Below, one piece after another: positions 5,331 to 12,081 of a stretch of DNA of 12,081 nt. Below the pieces are notes generated by a model. That model was not told where the DNA came from. It made no database searches and worked only from the letters and a program-made list of their open reading frames with translations. The first letter of the stretch is position 1. Each line of letters opens with the position of its first letter. This DNA comes from DATAMF01 sp964472565. Lineage in GTDB: Bacteria; Chloroflexota; Anaerolineae; Aggregatilineales; Aggregatilineaceae. The DNA is taken from NCBI GenBank assembly GCA_964472565.1, contig CAYYNB010000177.1, positions 1-12,081 on the forward strand, written 5' to 3'. A program made the position numbers and the translations under genes.

Positions 5331-6812
5331 GTGAGTGATAATCGTGTACGCGTGCGCTTCGCGCCCAGCCCCACCGGGCCACTGCATATTGGTGGTGTCC
5401 GCACGGCGTTATTCAACTGGCTGTTTGCCCGCCATCATGGGGGCGCGTTCATTCTGCGGATTGAAGATACGGATCAGAAGCGGTATGTGGCGGATTCGAT
5501 CCAGTTGATCACAGAAGGGCTGCGCTGGTTGGGGATGGATTGGGATGAAGGGCCAGAGGTCGGCGGCGAATATGGGCCTTATATCCAATCGGAACGGTTG
5601 GAACTATATCAAAAATGGGCGAACTGGCTGGTCGAACAGGGGCGGGCCTACCGCTGCTACTGCACCGAAGAACGACTCAACGCCTTGCGCGAACAGCAGA
5701 AAGCCGCCAAGCAGGACCCCGGTTATGATCGCCACTGCCGCTATCTGTCGGCGGACGAACGCGCCCGGAACGAGGCCGAAGGCAAGCCGTATGTGATCCG
5801 GTTCATGATGCCGACGGACGGATCAACAACGGTCAACGATCTGCTGCGCGGCGATATTTCGTTTGATAACAAGCAGCTTCAGGACCTGGTGCTGCTCAAA
5901 ACGGACGGCTACCCGACATATCATCTGGCAAACGTGGTGGATGATCATTTTATGGAGATCAGCCACATTATGCGCGCCGAAGAATGGATTCCGTCCGCGC
6001 CGATCCACAAAAACCTGTATGATGCGTTCGGCTGGGACATGCCCCAACTCGCACACCTGCCCGTGATTCTGAATCCGAGCGGCAAGGGCAAGCTGTCCAA
6101 ACGGAGCGCGGGCTTCACGGAAGGCGGGCGTAAGGTGCCCGTGCTGCTGTACGAGTTCCTGGATGGGGGCTATGTTCCCGAAGCGATTGTCAACTTTTTG
6201 ACAAATGTGGGTTGGAGCTTTGGCGAAGATCGGGAAGTATTCACCGTACAGGAAACCATCGAACGCTTCGATCTGAGCCGGGTGAATCCAGCGGGCAGCA
6301 TCTTCCCGATTGAAAAACTGGACTGGCTGAACGGCATGTATCTGCGCGACATGGACGATCATAAGCTGGCCGCCCTGCTGCGTCCGGTGTTCGAGAAGGC
6401 CGGGTATGAGGTCAACCTGGATGTGCTGCTCAAGGTGATCCCGCTGCTGAAGCCGCGCATCAAAACGCTGCCGGATGCGATCCCGATGGCGGGGTTCTTC
6501 TTCGCAGACGAATTTAAGCCTGCGCCGAAAGAAGAATTGATCCAGAAGAAAATGGACGCCGCGGGGACAAAAGCCGCACTCGAACGGGCGTATGCCCTTC
6601 TGGATGCGCTGCCGGAATGGAGTCACGCGGCGATGGAAGGCGCGCTGCGTCCGCTGGCGGAAGAATTGGGGCTGTCGGCGGGGCAGTTATTCGGGGCACT
6701 GCGCATGGCGACTACGGCGCAGCAGGTTTCGCCGCCGCTCTTCGAAAGCATGGAAGTAATCGGGCGTGCGGAGTCGCTGCGGAGAATCCAGTTGGCGATA
6801 GCGAGTCTTTAG
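5331..6812 (+). CDS. gltX: glutamyl-tRNA synthetase
   Basis: 493 residues, the normal bacterial length. It couples glutamate to tRNA-Glu using ATP in the cytoplasm. The catalytic core begins RFAPSPTGPLHIGG (9-22, HIGH-type motif), continues with LRIEDTD (42-48), and has the KMSKS equivalent KLSKR (254-258). A zinc-binding pattern C109-x-C111...Y132-x3-C136 sits in the acceptor-binding insertion. The C-terminal third is the helical anticodon-binding cage. The start is GTG, with AAGGAG 9 bases upstream (5316-5321). It is transcribed alone from an extended -10 promoter. Because glnS is also present, the enzyme is probably of the discriminating kind, charging only tRNA-Glu; sequence inspection alone does not prove this. 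No T-box or other leader regulator is visible in the upstream 90 bases. Confidence 0.97.
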   Translation: MSDNRVRVRFAPSPTGPLHIGGVRTALFNWLFARHHGGAFILRIEDTDQKRYVADSIQLITEGLRWLGMDWDEGPEVGGEYGPYIQSERLELYQKWANWLVEQGRAYRCYCTEERLNALREQQKAAKQDPGYDRHCRYLSADERARNEAEGKPYVIRFMMPTDGSTTVNDLLRGDISFDNKQLQDLVLLKTDGYPTYHLANVVDDHFMEISHIMRAEEWIPSAPIHKNLYDAFGWDMPQLAHLPVILNPSGKGKLSKRSAGFTEGGRKVPVLLYEFLDGGYVPEAIVNFLTNVGWSFGEDREVFTVQETIERFDLSRVNPAGSIFPIEKLDWLNGMYLRDMDDHKLAALLRPVFEKAGYEVNLDVLLKVIPLLKPRIKTLPDAIPMAGFFFADEFKPAPKEELIQKKMDAAGTKAALERAYALLDALPEWSHAAMEGALRPLAEELGLSAGQLFGALRMATTAQQVSPPLFESMEVIGRAESLRRIQLAIASL

Positions 6813-6837
6813 CAGCCGTTTGGGGGAAAAAACAGCG

Positions 6838-6865
6838 AGGGCGGGATGTAAATTCCCGCCCTTTT
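6838..6865. terminator. shared terminator between gltX and the HEAT/membrane gene
   Basis: GGGCGGGA (6839-6846) and TCCCGCCC (6854-6861) pair perfectly, with an outer A-T pair and a 7-base loop, followed by TTTT on the plus strand. On the minus strand the stem is followed after a few bases by TTTTTT (6826-6831 complement), so it can serve both converging genes, better for gltX. Confidence 0.85.
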
Positions 6866-6869
6866 GAGT

Positions 6870-8024
6870 TTATTGGAGAGTCATGCCTTGCAGGGCGCTG
6901 AACAGCACATACTGTAAGCAGCATTGGGCAATGGCTAACAGGACAGTGCCGAGGAAGATCGCTACGCAGCCGGAACCGGAACCAAAATTGTAGGCTTTGC
7001 CGACCAGCGCGGATTGATAGTAGATAACTCCGAACGTGCCGATCAGCGAGAGCAGCACAAAGATGGTATAGGTGGTTTCAAATGAGCCGCTCAACCCCAT
7101 GATGACCAGCCCGGCAGCCGAGACCACCATGAGAATCGTCCAGAAGGGGAACAGGCGGTGATATAACCCGGCCAGTGTGCCGTTACCGCCCAAAAACGTG
7201 ATCGCGGCAAAGTGGATCGCGGCTCCATAGATCAGGTTGCCGATGGTGTAGATCAGACTGTAGATGATGGAAACGATGGTTAGGGCGATTACTCCCGCAT
7301 CGAAGAAGGTGTCCAGATCGTCGGATGATACGTTCGAACTGGGTGAGTTACGGACGCTGGTTTCGAAAATTTCACGAACGGCATCCATCGCGATGATAAA
7401 AACGAGGATCAAAATGAGTGATGTGACGATCCAGTAGATGCCGATGTCGAGCAGCGCTTTCCCCCATTCATCACCGCTGCCGCCCGATTCGCCCCGCTTC
7501 ACTTTTTGTTTGCCGCCCATGCTGGCGATCAACATGGCGCGGCGATCCGGGTTAGTGAGAATCGGCATGGCATCCGCCACTGAAAGCCCGGTCAGATTCA
7601 TGATCAGATTCATCACGAAGGACTCTTTTTGCAAAGTGGGATTCAGGCTGAGCGCTTTGCCGAGATTTTCAAGGGAGCGGATGCGATCTCCGGCGGTGGC
7701 GTGCCCGGTGGCAGCGTCCAGATAACCGCGCGCGAGTTCTTCATCCCGCTTGGAAATGGGCGGCTTCTCAGCCTGAGATGATGACGCGCCAGTCGCCGAG
7801 GCGGTGTAACCACCCGTCGATTGCTGCTGCTGTTTGGCATACTGCTGGATATAACGACCTGCCTTGAGCGCCATTTCGCGGAGCGCGGGGTCAGGATCAG
7901 TCTGGTAGATGCGCGCCAATGGATTGAGCGCCGAAGGATCACGACTGTTCGCCAGGGCGATAATCGCGCTGCGGCGCTGGGCGGGGTCAGAACTATTCAG
8001 TTGTTGGAGCAGGTCATTAATCAT
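6870..8024 (-). CDS. membrane protein with N-terminal HEAT/TPR-like helices and Yip1-like membrane domain
   Basis: 384 residues, function unknown. Residues 1-62 form one to two HEAT-type helical repeats (DPAQRRSAIIALANSRDPSA is characteristic). A Gln/Ser/Thr-rich linker (63-90) follows, then a helical TPR-like stretch (95-135, ending in KALSLNP). From 190 the protein is membrane embedded: segments at about 191-213, 243-275 (long, perhaps two), 294-313, 319-337 and 353-377, arranged like a Yip1-type domain. A polar loop at 220-240 is probably outside or between helices. By layout, the soluble N-terminus would be a protein-binding module on the cytoplasmic face. The ATG at 8024 has only a weak SD (TAGGA). 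It is convergent with gltX and divergent from the DegV gene. Confidence 0.8.
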   Translation of the reverse strand: MINDLLQQLNSSDPAQRRSAIIALANSRDPSALNPLARIYQTDPDPALREMALKAGRYIQQYAKQQQQSTGGYTASATGASSSQAEKPPISKRDEELARGYLDAATGHATAGDRIRSLENLGKALSLNPTLQKESFVMNLIMNLTGLSVADAMPILTNPDRRAMLIASMGGKQKVKRGESGGSGDEWGKALLDIGIYWIVTSLILILVFIIAMDAVREIFETSVRNSPSSNVSSDDLDTFFDAGVIALTIVSIIYSLIYTIGNLIYGAAIHFAAITFLGGNGTLAGLYHRLFPFWTILMVVSAAGLVIMGLSGSFETTYTIFVLLSLIGTFGVIYYQSALVGKAYNFGSGSGCVAIFLGTVLLAIAQCCLQYVLFSALQGMTLQ

Positions 8025-8060
8025 GTTGTCCTACTTGGGATAAAAAAGGGCCTAGCCCAC

Positions 8061-8089
8061 AGTATAAAAAATAACGGGCACGATCTTCA
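8061..8089 (-). promoter_or_regulatory. possible promoter of the HEAT/membrane gene
   Basis: On the minus strand, -10 TATACT (8066-8061, 5/6) lies 17 bases after a weak -35 TGAAGA (8089-8084). A GATC site (8082-8085) overlaps the -35, so Dam methylation could matter, but this is speculative. Confidence 0.4.
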
Positions 8090-8120
8090 CCTCACATTTT
8101 AGGGGGATTCTTCATAACGG

Positions 8121-8150
8121 CTGACACTCATGCGTGTTCTATAATAATAT
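8121..8150 (+). promoter_or_regulatory. promoter region of the DegV-family gene
   Basis: CTGACA (8121-8126) is 18 bases from TAATAT (8145-8150). A perfect TATAAT (8140-8145) overlaps the same spot but sits only 13 bases from CTGACA. The A/T-rich block 8139-8160 is the likely melting region, 30-40 bases before the TTG start. Confidence 0.5.
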
Positions 8151-8167
8151 TTGAATTAATGCAATCC

Positions 8168-8172
8168 AGGAG
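8168..8172 (+). promoter_or_regulatory. SD that sets the DegV start at TTG
   Basis: AGGAG lies 8 bases before TTG at 8181. An ATG at 8176 is only 3 bases from it and opens a four-codon frame (ATG ACT TGG TAA) overlapping the real start. Confidence 0.6.
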
Positions 8173-8180
8173 AAAATGAC

Positions 8181-9038
8181 TTGGTAACTCTCATTACGGA
8201 TAGCTGTGCCAGTGTGCCTGCGTCGATGGTTGAGGAATTGGGGATCGTCGTGATACCCTACTATATCCATACCGTGAACGGCGTCCTGCGGGATGGGTTG
8301 GATATGGCACCCGACGCATTTTATGAATGGGTGCGAACGGCTCCCGAATGGCCGACGACAGCCAATCCCAGCACAGGGGAATATCTGAATGCGCTGCGGC
8401 GCGCGGCTCAAAGCGGGAACGACGCAGTGATCGTATGTATCACCGGGGCAGGCAGCGGCGGCTTCCAGGCGGCAACACTCGCCAAAAAACTGGCGGCGCA
8501 AGAACTGCTGAATATCAAAATTGAAGTTGTGGATACGTGTTCGGTGGCGCTGGCACACGGTTGGGCGGTCATCCAGGCGGCGCGGGCGGCGCTGCAAGGA
8601 CGCCCGGTGGAACAGGTGGCGGAACTGGCGCGGCAGGTGGCAGAACGGGCGTTTGTGGGCTTCACCAATGATACGCTGGAATATTTGCAGCGCGGCGGGC
8701 GGATCGGCAAAGTGACAAGCATGGTGGGCGATCTGCTGAATATCAAGCCCGTGATCGGGATACGAAACGGCATGCCGTCACCGCTGGGCGTCGCACGGAC
8801 GCGGATCGGTGCGTATAAGCGAATCGTGCAACTGGCGACGGCCCGCGTAGCGGCAGGCAGTACCGTGCGGGTGGCCCTGATGCATGTCGCCGCTCGCGAA
8901 GAAGTCGAGAAGTTCCGCAGCCTGTTGGAAGAAAAATATTCGGTGATCGAGTGGGTTGTGGCGCAGTTGTCACCCGCGCTGGGCGTCCACAGTGGGCCGG
9001 GAACGGTTGGAATTTCCATTATTGCGGATGCGCCGTGA
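8181..9038 (+). CDS. DegV family protein (fatty-acid-binding, FakB-like)
   Basis: 285 residues, the usual DegV length. Family members bind one long-chain fatty acid and, as FakB, present it to the FakA kinase to make acyl phosphate for phospholipid synthesis. Signatures in order are LITDSCAS (4-11), PTTANPS (58-64, where many members read TTSQPS), VDTCS (117-121), YLQRGGRIG (168-176), LNIKPVI (186-192) and HSGPGTVG (270-277). There is no signal peptide or membrane segment. The start is TTG with AGGAG 8 bases upstream; no ATG in this frame fits the family N-terminus. The DCC-family gene follows after 40 bases and may share its transcript. No fakA or other lipid gene is in the window, so the FakB role is inferred from family only. 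Confidence 0.92.
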   Translation: MVTLITDSCASVPASMVEELGIVVIPYYIHTVNGVLRDGLDMAPDAFYEWVRTAPEWPTTANPSTGEYLNALRRAAQSGNDAVIVCITGAGSGGFQAATLAKKLAAQELLNIKIEVVDTCSVALAHGWAVIQAARAALQGRPVEQVAELARQVAERAFVGFTNDTLEYLQRGGRIGKVTSMVGDLLNIKPVIGIRNGMPSPLGVARTRIGAYKRIVQLATARVAAGSTVRVALMHVAAREEVEKFRSLLEEKYSVIEWVVAQLSPALGVHSGPGTVGISIIADAP

Positions 9039-9078
9039 TTGCTACAATCTGAACAGGATTGATCAGGCAGGAGCGAGC

Positions 9079-9480
9079 ATGAGCGGTCTCGTGGTGGTCT
9101 ATGATGGTGACTGCGGAATTTGTGATAAACTGCGGCAGATGGCTGTCAAACGGGATCGCAACCAGCGGCTGCATTTTATGCCGTTTCAGATGACCGATCT
9201 GAATGCGATTTCGCCGGGGCTGACGGTGGATATGACCAGCCGGGCATTATATGCCGTGCGGCAGGATGGCAAACGCTGGCACGGCGCACAGGCCGTTTTT
9301 ATGACCATGCGGGAACTGCCCGGAATCTGGCACTTGATGGGAGCGGTGGGCAGTCTCAAGCCAGTCAGTCTGATCGTGGAGCCGTTTTATCGCCTGGTGG
9401 CGCGCAACCGGGCGAAAATTTCCATCCGGCTGGGGCTGACAGCCTGTAAGACGGTCTTCACGCGGCGCAAAACGGAGTAG
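9079..9480 (+). CDS. DCC family thiol-disulfide oxidoreductase-like protein (DUF393)
   Basis: 133 residues, the standard size. The family mark is at the N-terminus: VVYDGDCGICD (6-16), a DCxxC arrangement with Cys12 and Cys15 after the first strand of a thioredoxin-like fold. The middle has the expected aromatic pattern (RWHGAQAVFMTM, near 70-81), then a short helical region with WHLMGAV and a basic C-terminus. It is predicted to be a redox or metal-handling protein; no substrate is known. ATG at 9079 follows AGGAG by 5 bases; the longer in-frame extension from 8956 overlaps degV and is not family-like. It follows degV closely and ends before a terminator, so the two probably form an operon. 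Confidence 0.9.
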   Translation: MSGLVVVYDGDCGICDKLRQMAVKRDRNQRLHFMPFQMTDLNAISPGLTVDMTSRALYAVRQDGKRWHGAQAVFMTMRELPGIWHLMGAVGSLKPVSLIVEPFYRLVARNRAKISIRLGLTACKTVFTRRKTE

Positions 9481-9496
9481 AGTGGCAGAGGCGAGC

Positions 9497-9518
9497 GGGA
9501 CAATGCGTGAATTGCCCC
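9497..9518. repeat. palindromic intergenic repeat, diverged copy 2
   Basis: 22 bases matching the core of the repeat at 1145-1173 at 19 of 22 positions. Its arms GGGACAAT and ATTGCCCC still pair except for one A-C mismatch. It lies 16 bases after the DCC gene stop, i.e. the same kind of position (just after a gene) as copy 1. Confidence 0.55.
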
Positions 9519-9528
9519 GGTAGACCAT

Positions 9529-9554
9529 AGGCGGCTTGAAGGGTCGCCTTTTTT
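9529..9554 (+). terminator. intrinsic terminator of the degV-DCC unit
   Basis: AGGCGGC (9529-9535) and GTCGCCT (9543-9549) pair over 7 bp with one G-T wobble, loop of 7, then a run of six T. It sits just upstream of the SDR gene, whose SD follows within 15 bases. Confidence 0.75.
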
Positions 9555-9569
9555 GTTGGAGAGGACAGG

Positions 9570-10412
9570 ATGGACAAAACGATATTGATCACGGGCGGCA
9601 CGGCGGGGCTGGGGCGGGAAACCGTGCGCGTATTAGCCGGAATGGGTGCGCGGGTGATCTTCGTGGCGCGGAATGCGGAGAAAGCCGCACGCACGGCGGC
9701 AGAGATCGAGCGGGAAACAGGCGCACAGGTGGCGTATGTGCTGGCCGATTTAGCAGTGCTGGCGCAGGTACGCGGCGCGGCAGAGGAGGTTAAGCGGCGG
9801 TGGGATCGGCTGGACGTGCTGATCAATAACGCGGGGGCGATCTTCTGGGGACGGCGGGAAAGCACGGACGGAATCGAAATGACATTGGCGCTGAACCACC
9901 TGGCGTATTTTGGACTGACGTGGGAACTGCTGGATGGGCTGAAAGCGAGCGCACCCGCACGGATTGTGAATGTGGCATCGAGCGCGCAGTATTCGGTCAA
10001 GGAACTGAATCTGGATGATCTCGAAATGCGCCAAAATTACGGAGCGTTCGCGGCCTATGCGCAGTCCAAGCTGGCGAACGTGCTGTTCACCTATGAACTG
10101 GCGCGGCGGCTGGCGGGAACGGGCATCACGGCCAACGCGCTGCATCCGGGATTCGTGGCGACGCAGATCGGCACGAATAATTACGGCGTGCTGGGCAAAA
10201 TCGCGCGGCGGCTGTTCAATCTGCGCTCGATTTCGGTGGAAGAGGGCGCGCGGACAATGGTCTATCTGGCGGTGTCGCCGGAGGTCGAAGGGGTGAGCGG
10301 GCAGTATTTTGAGCGAGAACGGCCCAAGCGTTCGGCGGAACTGTCGTATGATGAGAACCTCGCGCGGCGGCTGTGGGAGATCAGCGAGAGGATGACTCAC
10401 CGAACCATGTAG
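9570..10412 (+). CDS. short-chain dehydrogenase/reductase (retinol-dehydrogenase-like)
   Basis: 280 residues with a single Rossmann domain. Markers are TGGTAGLG (8-15, cofactor loop), basic ARN after strand 2 (33-35, favours NADP(H)), ADL (59-61), NNAGA (86-90), catalytic Asn109, Ser138 and Tyr163-x3-Lys167, and HPGFVAT (192-198). This N-S-Y-K tetrad indicates an active oxidoreductase for an alcohol/carbonyl pair. The pattern around 86-145 resembles the retinol dehydrogenase/WW-oxidoreductase-like branch, whose bacterial substrates are mostly unknown. ATG follows GGAGAGG. It lies 84 bases before the aldehyde dehydrogenase with no terminator between, so the pair may be cotranscribed and act in sequence (alcohol to aldehyde to acid). 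That order is inferred. Confidence 0.93.
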   Translation: MDKTILITGGTAGLGRETVRVLAGMGARVIFVARNAEKAARTAAEIERETGAQVAYVLADLAVLAQVRGAAEEVKRRWDRLDVLINNAGAIFWGRRESTDGIEMTLALNHLAYFGLTWELLDGLKASAPARIVNVASSAQYSVKELNLDDLEMRQNYGAFAAYAQSKLANVLFTYELARRLAGTGITANALHPGFVATQIGTNNYGVLGKIARRLFNLRSISVEEGARTMVYLAVSPEVEGVSGQYFERERPKRSAELSYDENLARRLWEISERMTHRTM

Positions 10413-10483
10413 AACCACAGGCGAGTGGAATTGGGCGAAAAGTCGTGCTAAAACATTAAGTGTCGTTTTGAACCGGAAAACTT

Positions 10484-10490
10484 AAGGAGG
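10484..10490 (+). promoter_or_regulatory. SD that sets the aldehyde dehydrogenase start at TTG
   Basis: A perfect AAGGAGG lies 6 bases before TTG at 10497, which opens the family-typical N-terminus KEYGLYINGKW. No ATG or GTG is suitably placed. Confidence 0.75.
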
Positions 10491-10496
10491 ACTGCA

Positions 10497-11981
10497 TTGA
10501 AAGAATACGGCCTGTATATTAATGGCAAGTGGGTGGCGTCTGAGAGCGGGCAGACGTTCGAAACCACCAGCCCAATTAATGGCGAAGTGTTAGCCACCTT
10601 CCCAAAGGGCACGCGGGGCGATGTCCAGCAGGCGATTGCCGCAGCCGAAGCTGCTTTTCCGATGTGGAAAAAAACGCCGCCACCGAAGCGCGGCGAGATG
10701 ATCCTGAACGCGGCGCAGATTCTGCGACGGCGGAAACAGGAGATCGGGGAAACGGTCACACGCGAGATGGGCAAGGTGATCGCGGAAGGTAAAGGGGACG
10801 TTCAGGAAGCAATAGATTTTTTGGAATATATTTCGGGCGAAGGCCGCCGTTTATTAGGGGAAACGACACCTTCTGAACTACCCAGCAAATTCTGCATGAC
10901 AATCCGGCAGCCGATAGGCGTGATCGGCGCGATCACACCCTGGAACTTCCCAACCGCGATTCCGATCTGGAAGATCGGGGCGGCGCTGATCTCCGGCTGT
11001 ACGATTGTGTTCAAACCAGCGAGCATTACGCCGCTGTGCGCGGCCAAACTGATCGAAGTGTTCGAGGAAGCGGGGCTTCCGGCGGGCGTGTTGAACTTCG
11101 TCACGGGCGGCGGCAGCACCGTCGGGATGGAAATTGTGGAGAATCCGGCGGTCAAAGCGATCTCGTTTACGGGCGGTGTGCCAGCCGGACGGGAAATTTA
11201 TGTCGCGGCGGCGAAACAGCTCAAGCCGGTTGAGGTCGAACTGGGCGGCAAGAATCCGCAGATTATCATGGATGATGCGAATATCGAGCTGGCGATTGAA
11301 GGCGTGTTGTTTGGCGCGTTCGGCACAGCGGGCCAGCGCTGCACGGCTACCAGCCGCCTGATCGTGCATGAGCCGGTGTATAACCAGGTGATGGACCGGC
11401 TGATCGCGCGAACCAAAGCATTCAAACTCGGCAATCCGCTCGATCCGCGGATTGACGTGGGTCCGGTGGCGGACGAGGGGCAGCGGCGCTCGATTCTGGA
11501 ATACATCGAGATCGGCAAGCAGGAAGCGAATCTGGTGTTGGGCGGCGCGCAACTGAGCGGCGGCGAGTATGACCAGGGTCACTTCATCCAGCCGACGATT
11601 TTTGAGACGAAACACGGCACACGCATCAGCAAGGAAGAAATTTTTGGCCCGGTGCTGAGCGTGATCAAGGTCAAGAATTTCGAGGAAGCCGTGAGCGTGG
11701 CGAATGACATCGAATATGGGCTGTCGTCCTCGATTTACACGACGAATATTAATCTCGCATTCCGGGCAATTGACGAACTGGAAACCGGAATCACCTATAT
11801 CAACGCGCCGACGATTGGGGCGGAAGTGCATCTGCCGTTCGGCGGCGTGAAAAATACGGGGAACGGCGGGCGCGAAGCCGGGACGACGGCGATTGATGAA
11901 TTCACCGAGATCAAAACGGTGTTCATCGATTACAGCAACCGGCTGCAAAAGGCGCAGATTCAGACGGAAACGGCGGAATAA
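10497..11981 (+). CDS. NAD(P)-dependent aldehyde dehydrogenase
   Basis: 494 residues, full length for the ALDH superfamily. It oxidises an aldehyde to the acid. Visible are the N-terminal LYINGKW (6-12), PWNFP (148-152, oxyanion Asn150), cofactor lysine in FKPAS (172-176), FTGG (224-227), the general-base glutamate in VELGGKNP (Glu248), and the nucleophile in GQRCT (Cys282). The C-terminal block NAPTIGAEVHLPFGGVKNTG is characteristic of the branch holding 2-oxoglutarate semialdehyde and related NADP-type dehydrogenases, so a semialdehyde substrate is possible but unproven. The usual FTGS serine is Gly227. TTG start with a perfect SD. It follows the SDR gene on the same strand and is closed by a strong terminator. 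Confidence 0.95.
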   Translation: MKEYGLYINGKWVASESGQTFETTSPINGEVLATFPKGTRGDVQQAIAAAEAAFPMWKKTPPPKRGEMILNAAQILRRRKQEIGETVTREMGKVIAEGKGDVQEAIDFLEYISGEGRRLLGETTPSELPSKFCMTIRQPIGVIGAITPWNFPTAIPIWKIGAALISGCTIVFKPASITPLCAAKLIEVFEEAGLPAGVLNFVTGGGSTVGMEIVENPAVKAISFTGGVPAGREIYVAAAKQLKPVEVELGGKNPQIIMDDANIELAIEGVLFGAFGTAGQRCTATSRLIVHEPVYNQVMDRLIARTKAFKLGNPLDPRIDVGPVADEGQRRSILEYIEIGKQEANLVLGGAQLSGGEYDQGHFIQPTIFETKHGTRISKEEIFGPVLSVIKVKNFEEAVSVANDIEYGLSSSIYTTNINLAFRAIDELETGITYINAPTIGAEVHLPFGGVKNTGNGGREAGTTAIDEFTEIKTVFIDYSNRLQKAQIQTETAE

Positions 11982-12012
11982 ACGGAAATAAACCCAAATC
12001 AAACGGATTTCG

Positions 12013-12049
12013 GAGAGTGCTCAAACGGTTGGGCACTCTCTTTGTTTTT
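12013..12049 (+). terminator. intrinsic terminator of the SDR-ALDH unit
   Basis: GAGAGTGCTCAA (12013-12024) and TTGGGCACTCTC (12029-12040) pair over 12 bp with one wobble, tetraloop ACGG, then TTTGTTTTT. It lies about 30 bases past the ALDH stop. Confidence 0.93.
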
Positions 12050-12081
12050 GGACCCCCGCCCCCCCCTTTGTGGAGCGTTTG

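Noticed and set aside
5823..6626. 267-residue open frame antisense to gltX
   Set aside because: Low-complexity Gln/Arg/Phe composition expected from the reverse of a GC-biased gene; no SD or motif.
8042..8060. GGGC-TAG-GCCC hairpin followed by T-run on the minus strand as an attenuator of the HEAT/membrane gene
   Set aside because: The stem is only 4 bp with a 3-base loop, too weak to call a terminator or attenuator.
10413..10496. Separate promoter for the aldehyde dehydrogenase
   Set aside because: Possible boxes (TTGGGC at 10431, TAAAAC at 10449, CATTAA at 10454) do not combine with proper spacing and match quality.
10878..12002. 374-residue open frame antisense to the aldehyde dehydrogenase
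   Set aside because: It mirrors the codon pattern of a clearly functional ALDH, is rich in Arg/His/Phe, lacks an SD and shows no recognisable motif.

Overview
The window looks like a chromosomal segment of a free-living bacterium with moderately high GC, most plausibly a Chloroflexota (Anaerolineae-type) genome. That assignment is an inference. It rests on the overall feel of the proteins, the use of GTG and TTG starts with strong Shine-Dalgarno (SD) sites, a HEAT-repeat/membrane hybrid protein, and short palindromic intergenic repeats of a kind common in that phylum. I see no phage, transposase or CRISPR gene. The housekeeping genes are full length, and transcription units are separated by clear hairpin terminators.

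Left part (1-4665). A tRNA-Gln(CUG) with its own promoter and a strong terminator lies on the plus strand. Facing it on the minus strand are a probable unit of glutaminyl-tRNA synthetase (glnS) followed by a solitary Dam-type adenine methylase, separated by a 29-base palindromic repeat. Upstream of glnS, and insulated by its own terminator and promoter, is the most unusual gene here: a 302-residue ABBA-fold aromatic prenyltransferase of the NphB/CloQ family, standing alone with no visible biosynthetic partners. Then comes a small cysteine-rich DUF3795 protein.

Middle (4650-6865). A divergent intergenic region drives the DUF3795 gene leftwards and a 129-residue STAS/SpoIIAA-like orphan rightwards. 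A terminator and an extended -10 promoter then lead into glutamyl-tRNA synthetase (gltX). The window therefore carries tRNA-Gln, GlnRS and GluRS within 7 kb, the core of a direct Gln-charging route.

Right part (6866-12081). A minus-strand membrane protein (N-terminal HEAT/TPR-like helices, C-terminal Yip1-like membrane domain) ends tail to tail with gltX. It is divergent from a DegV/FakB-like fatty-acid-binding protein, which is followed after 40 bases by a DCC-family thiol oxidoreductase. A terminator follows, then a short-chain dehydrogenase and an NAD(P)-dependent aldehyde dehydrogenase, closed by a strong terminator close to the window end.

GATC sites are roughly twice as frequent as base composition predicts (hand count, about 100), which fits an active Dam methylase. 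The item most worth following is the solitary ABBA prenyltransferase.
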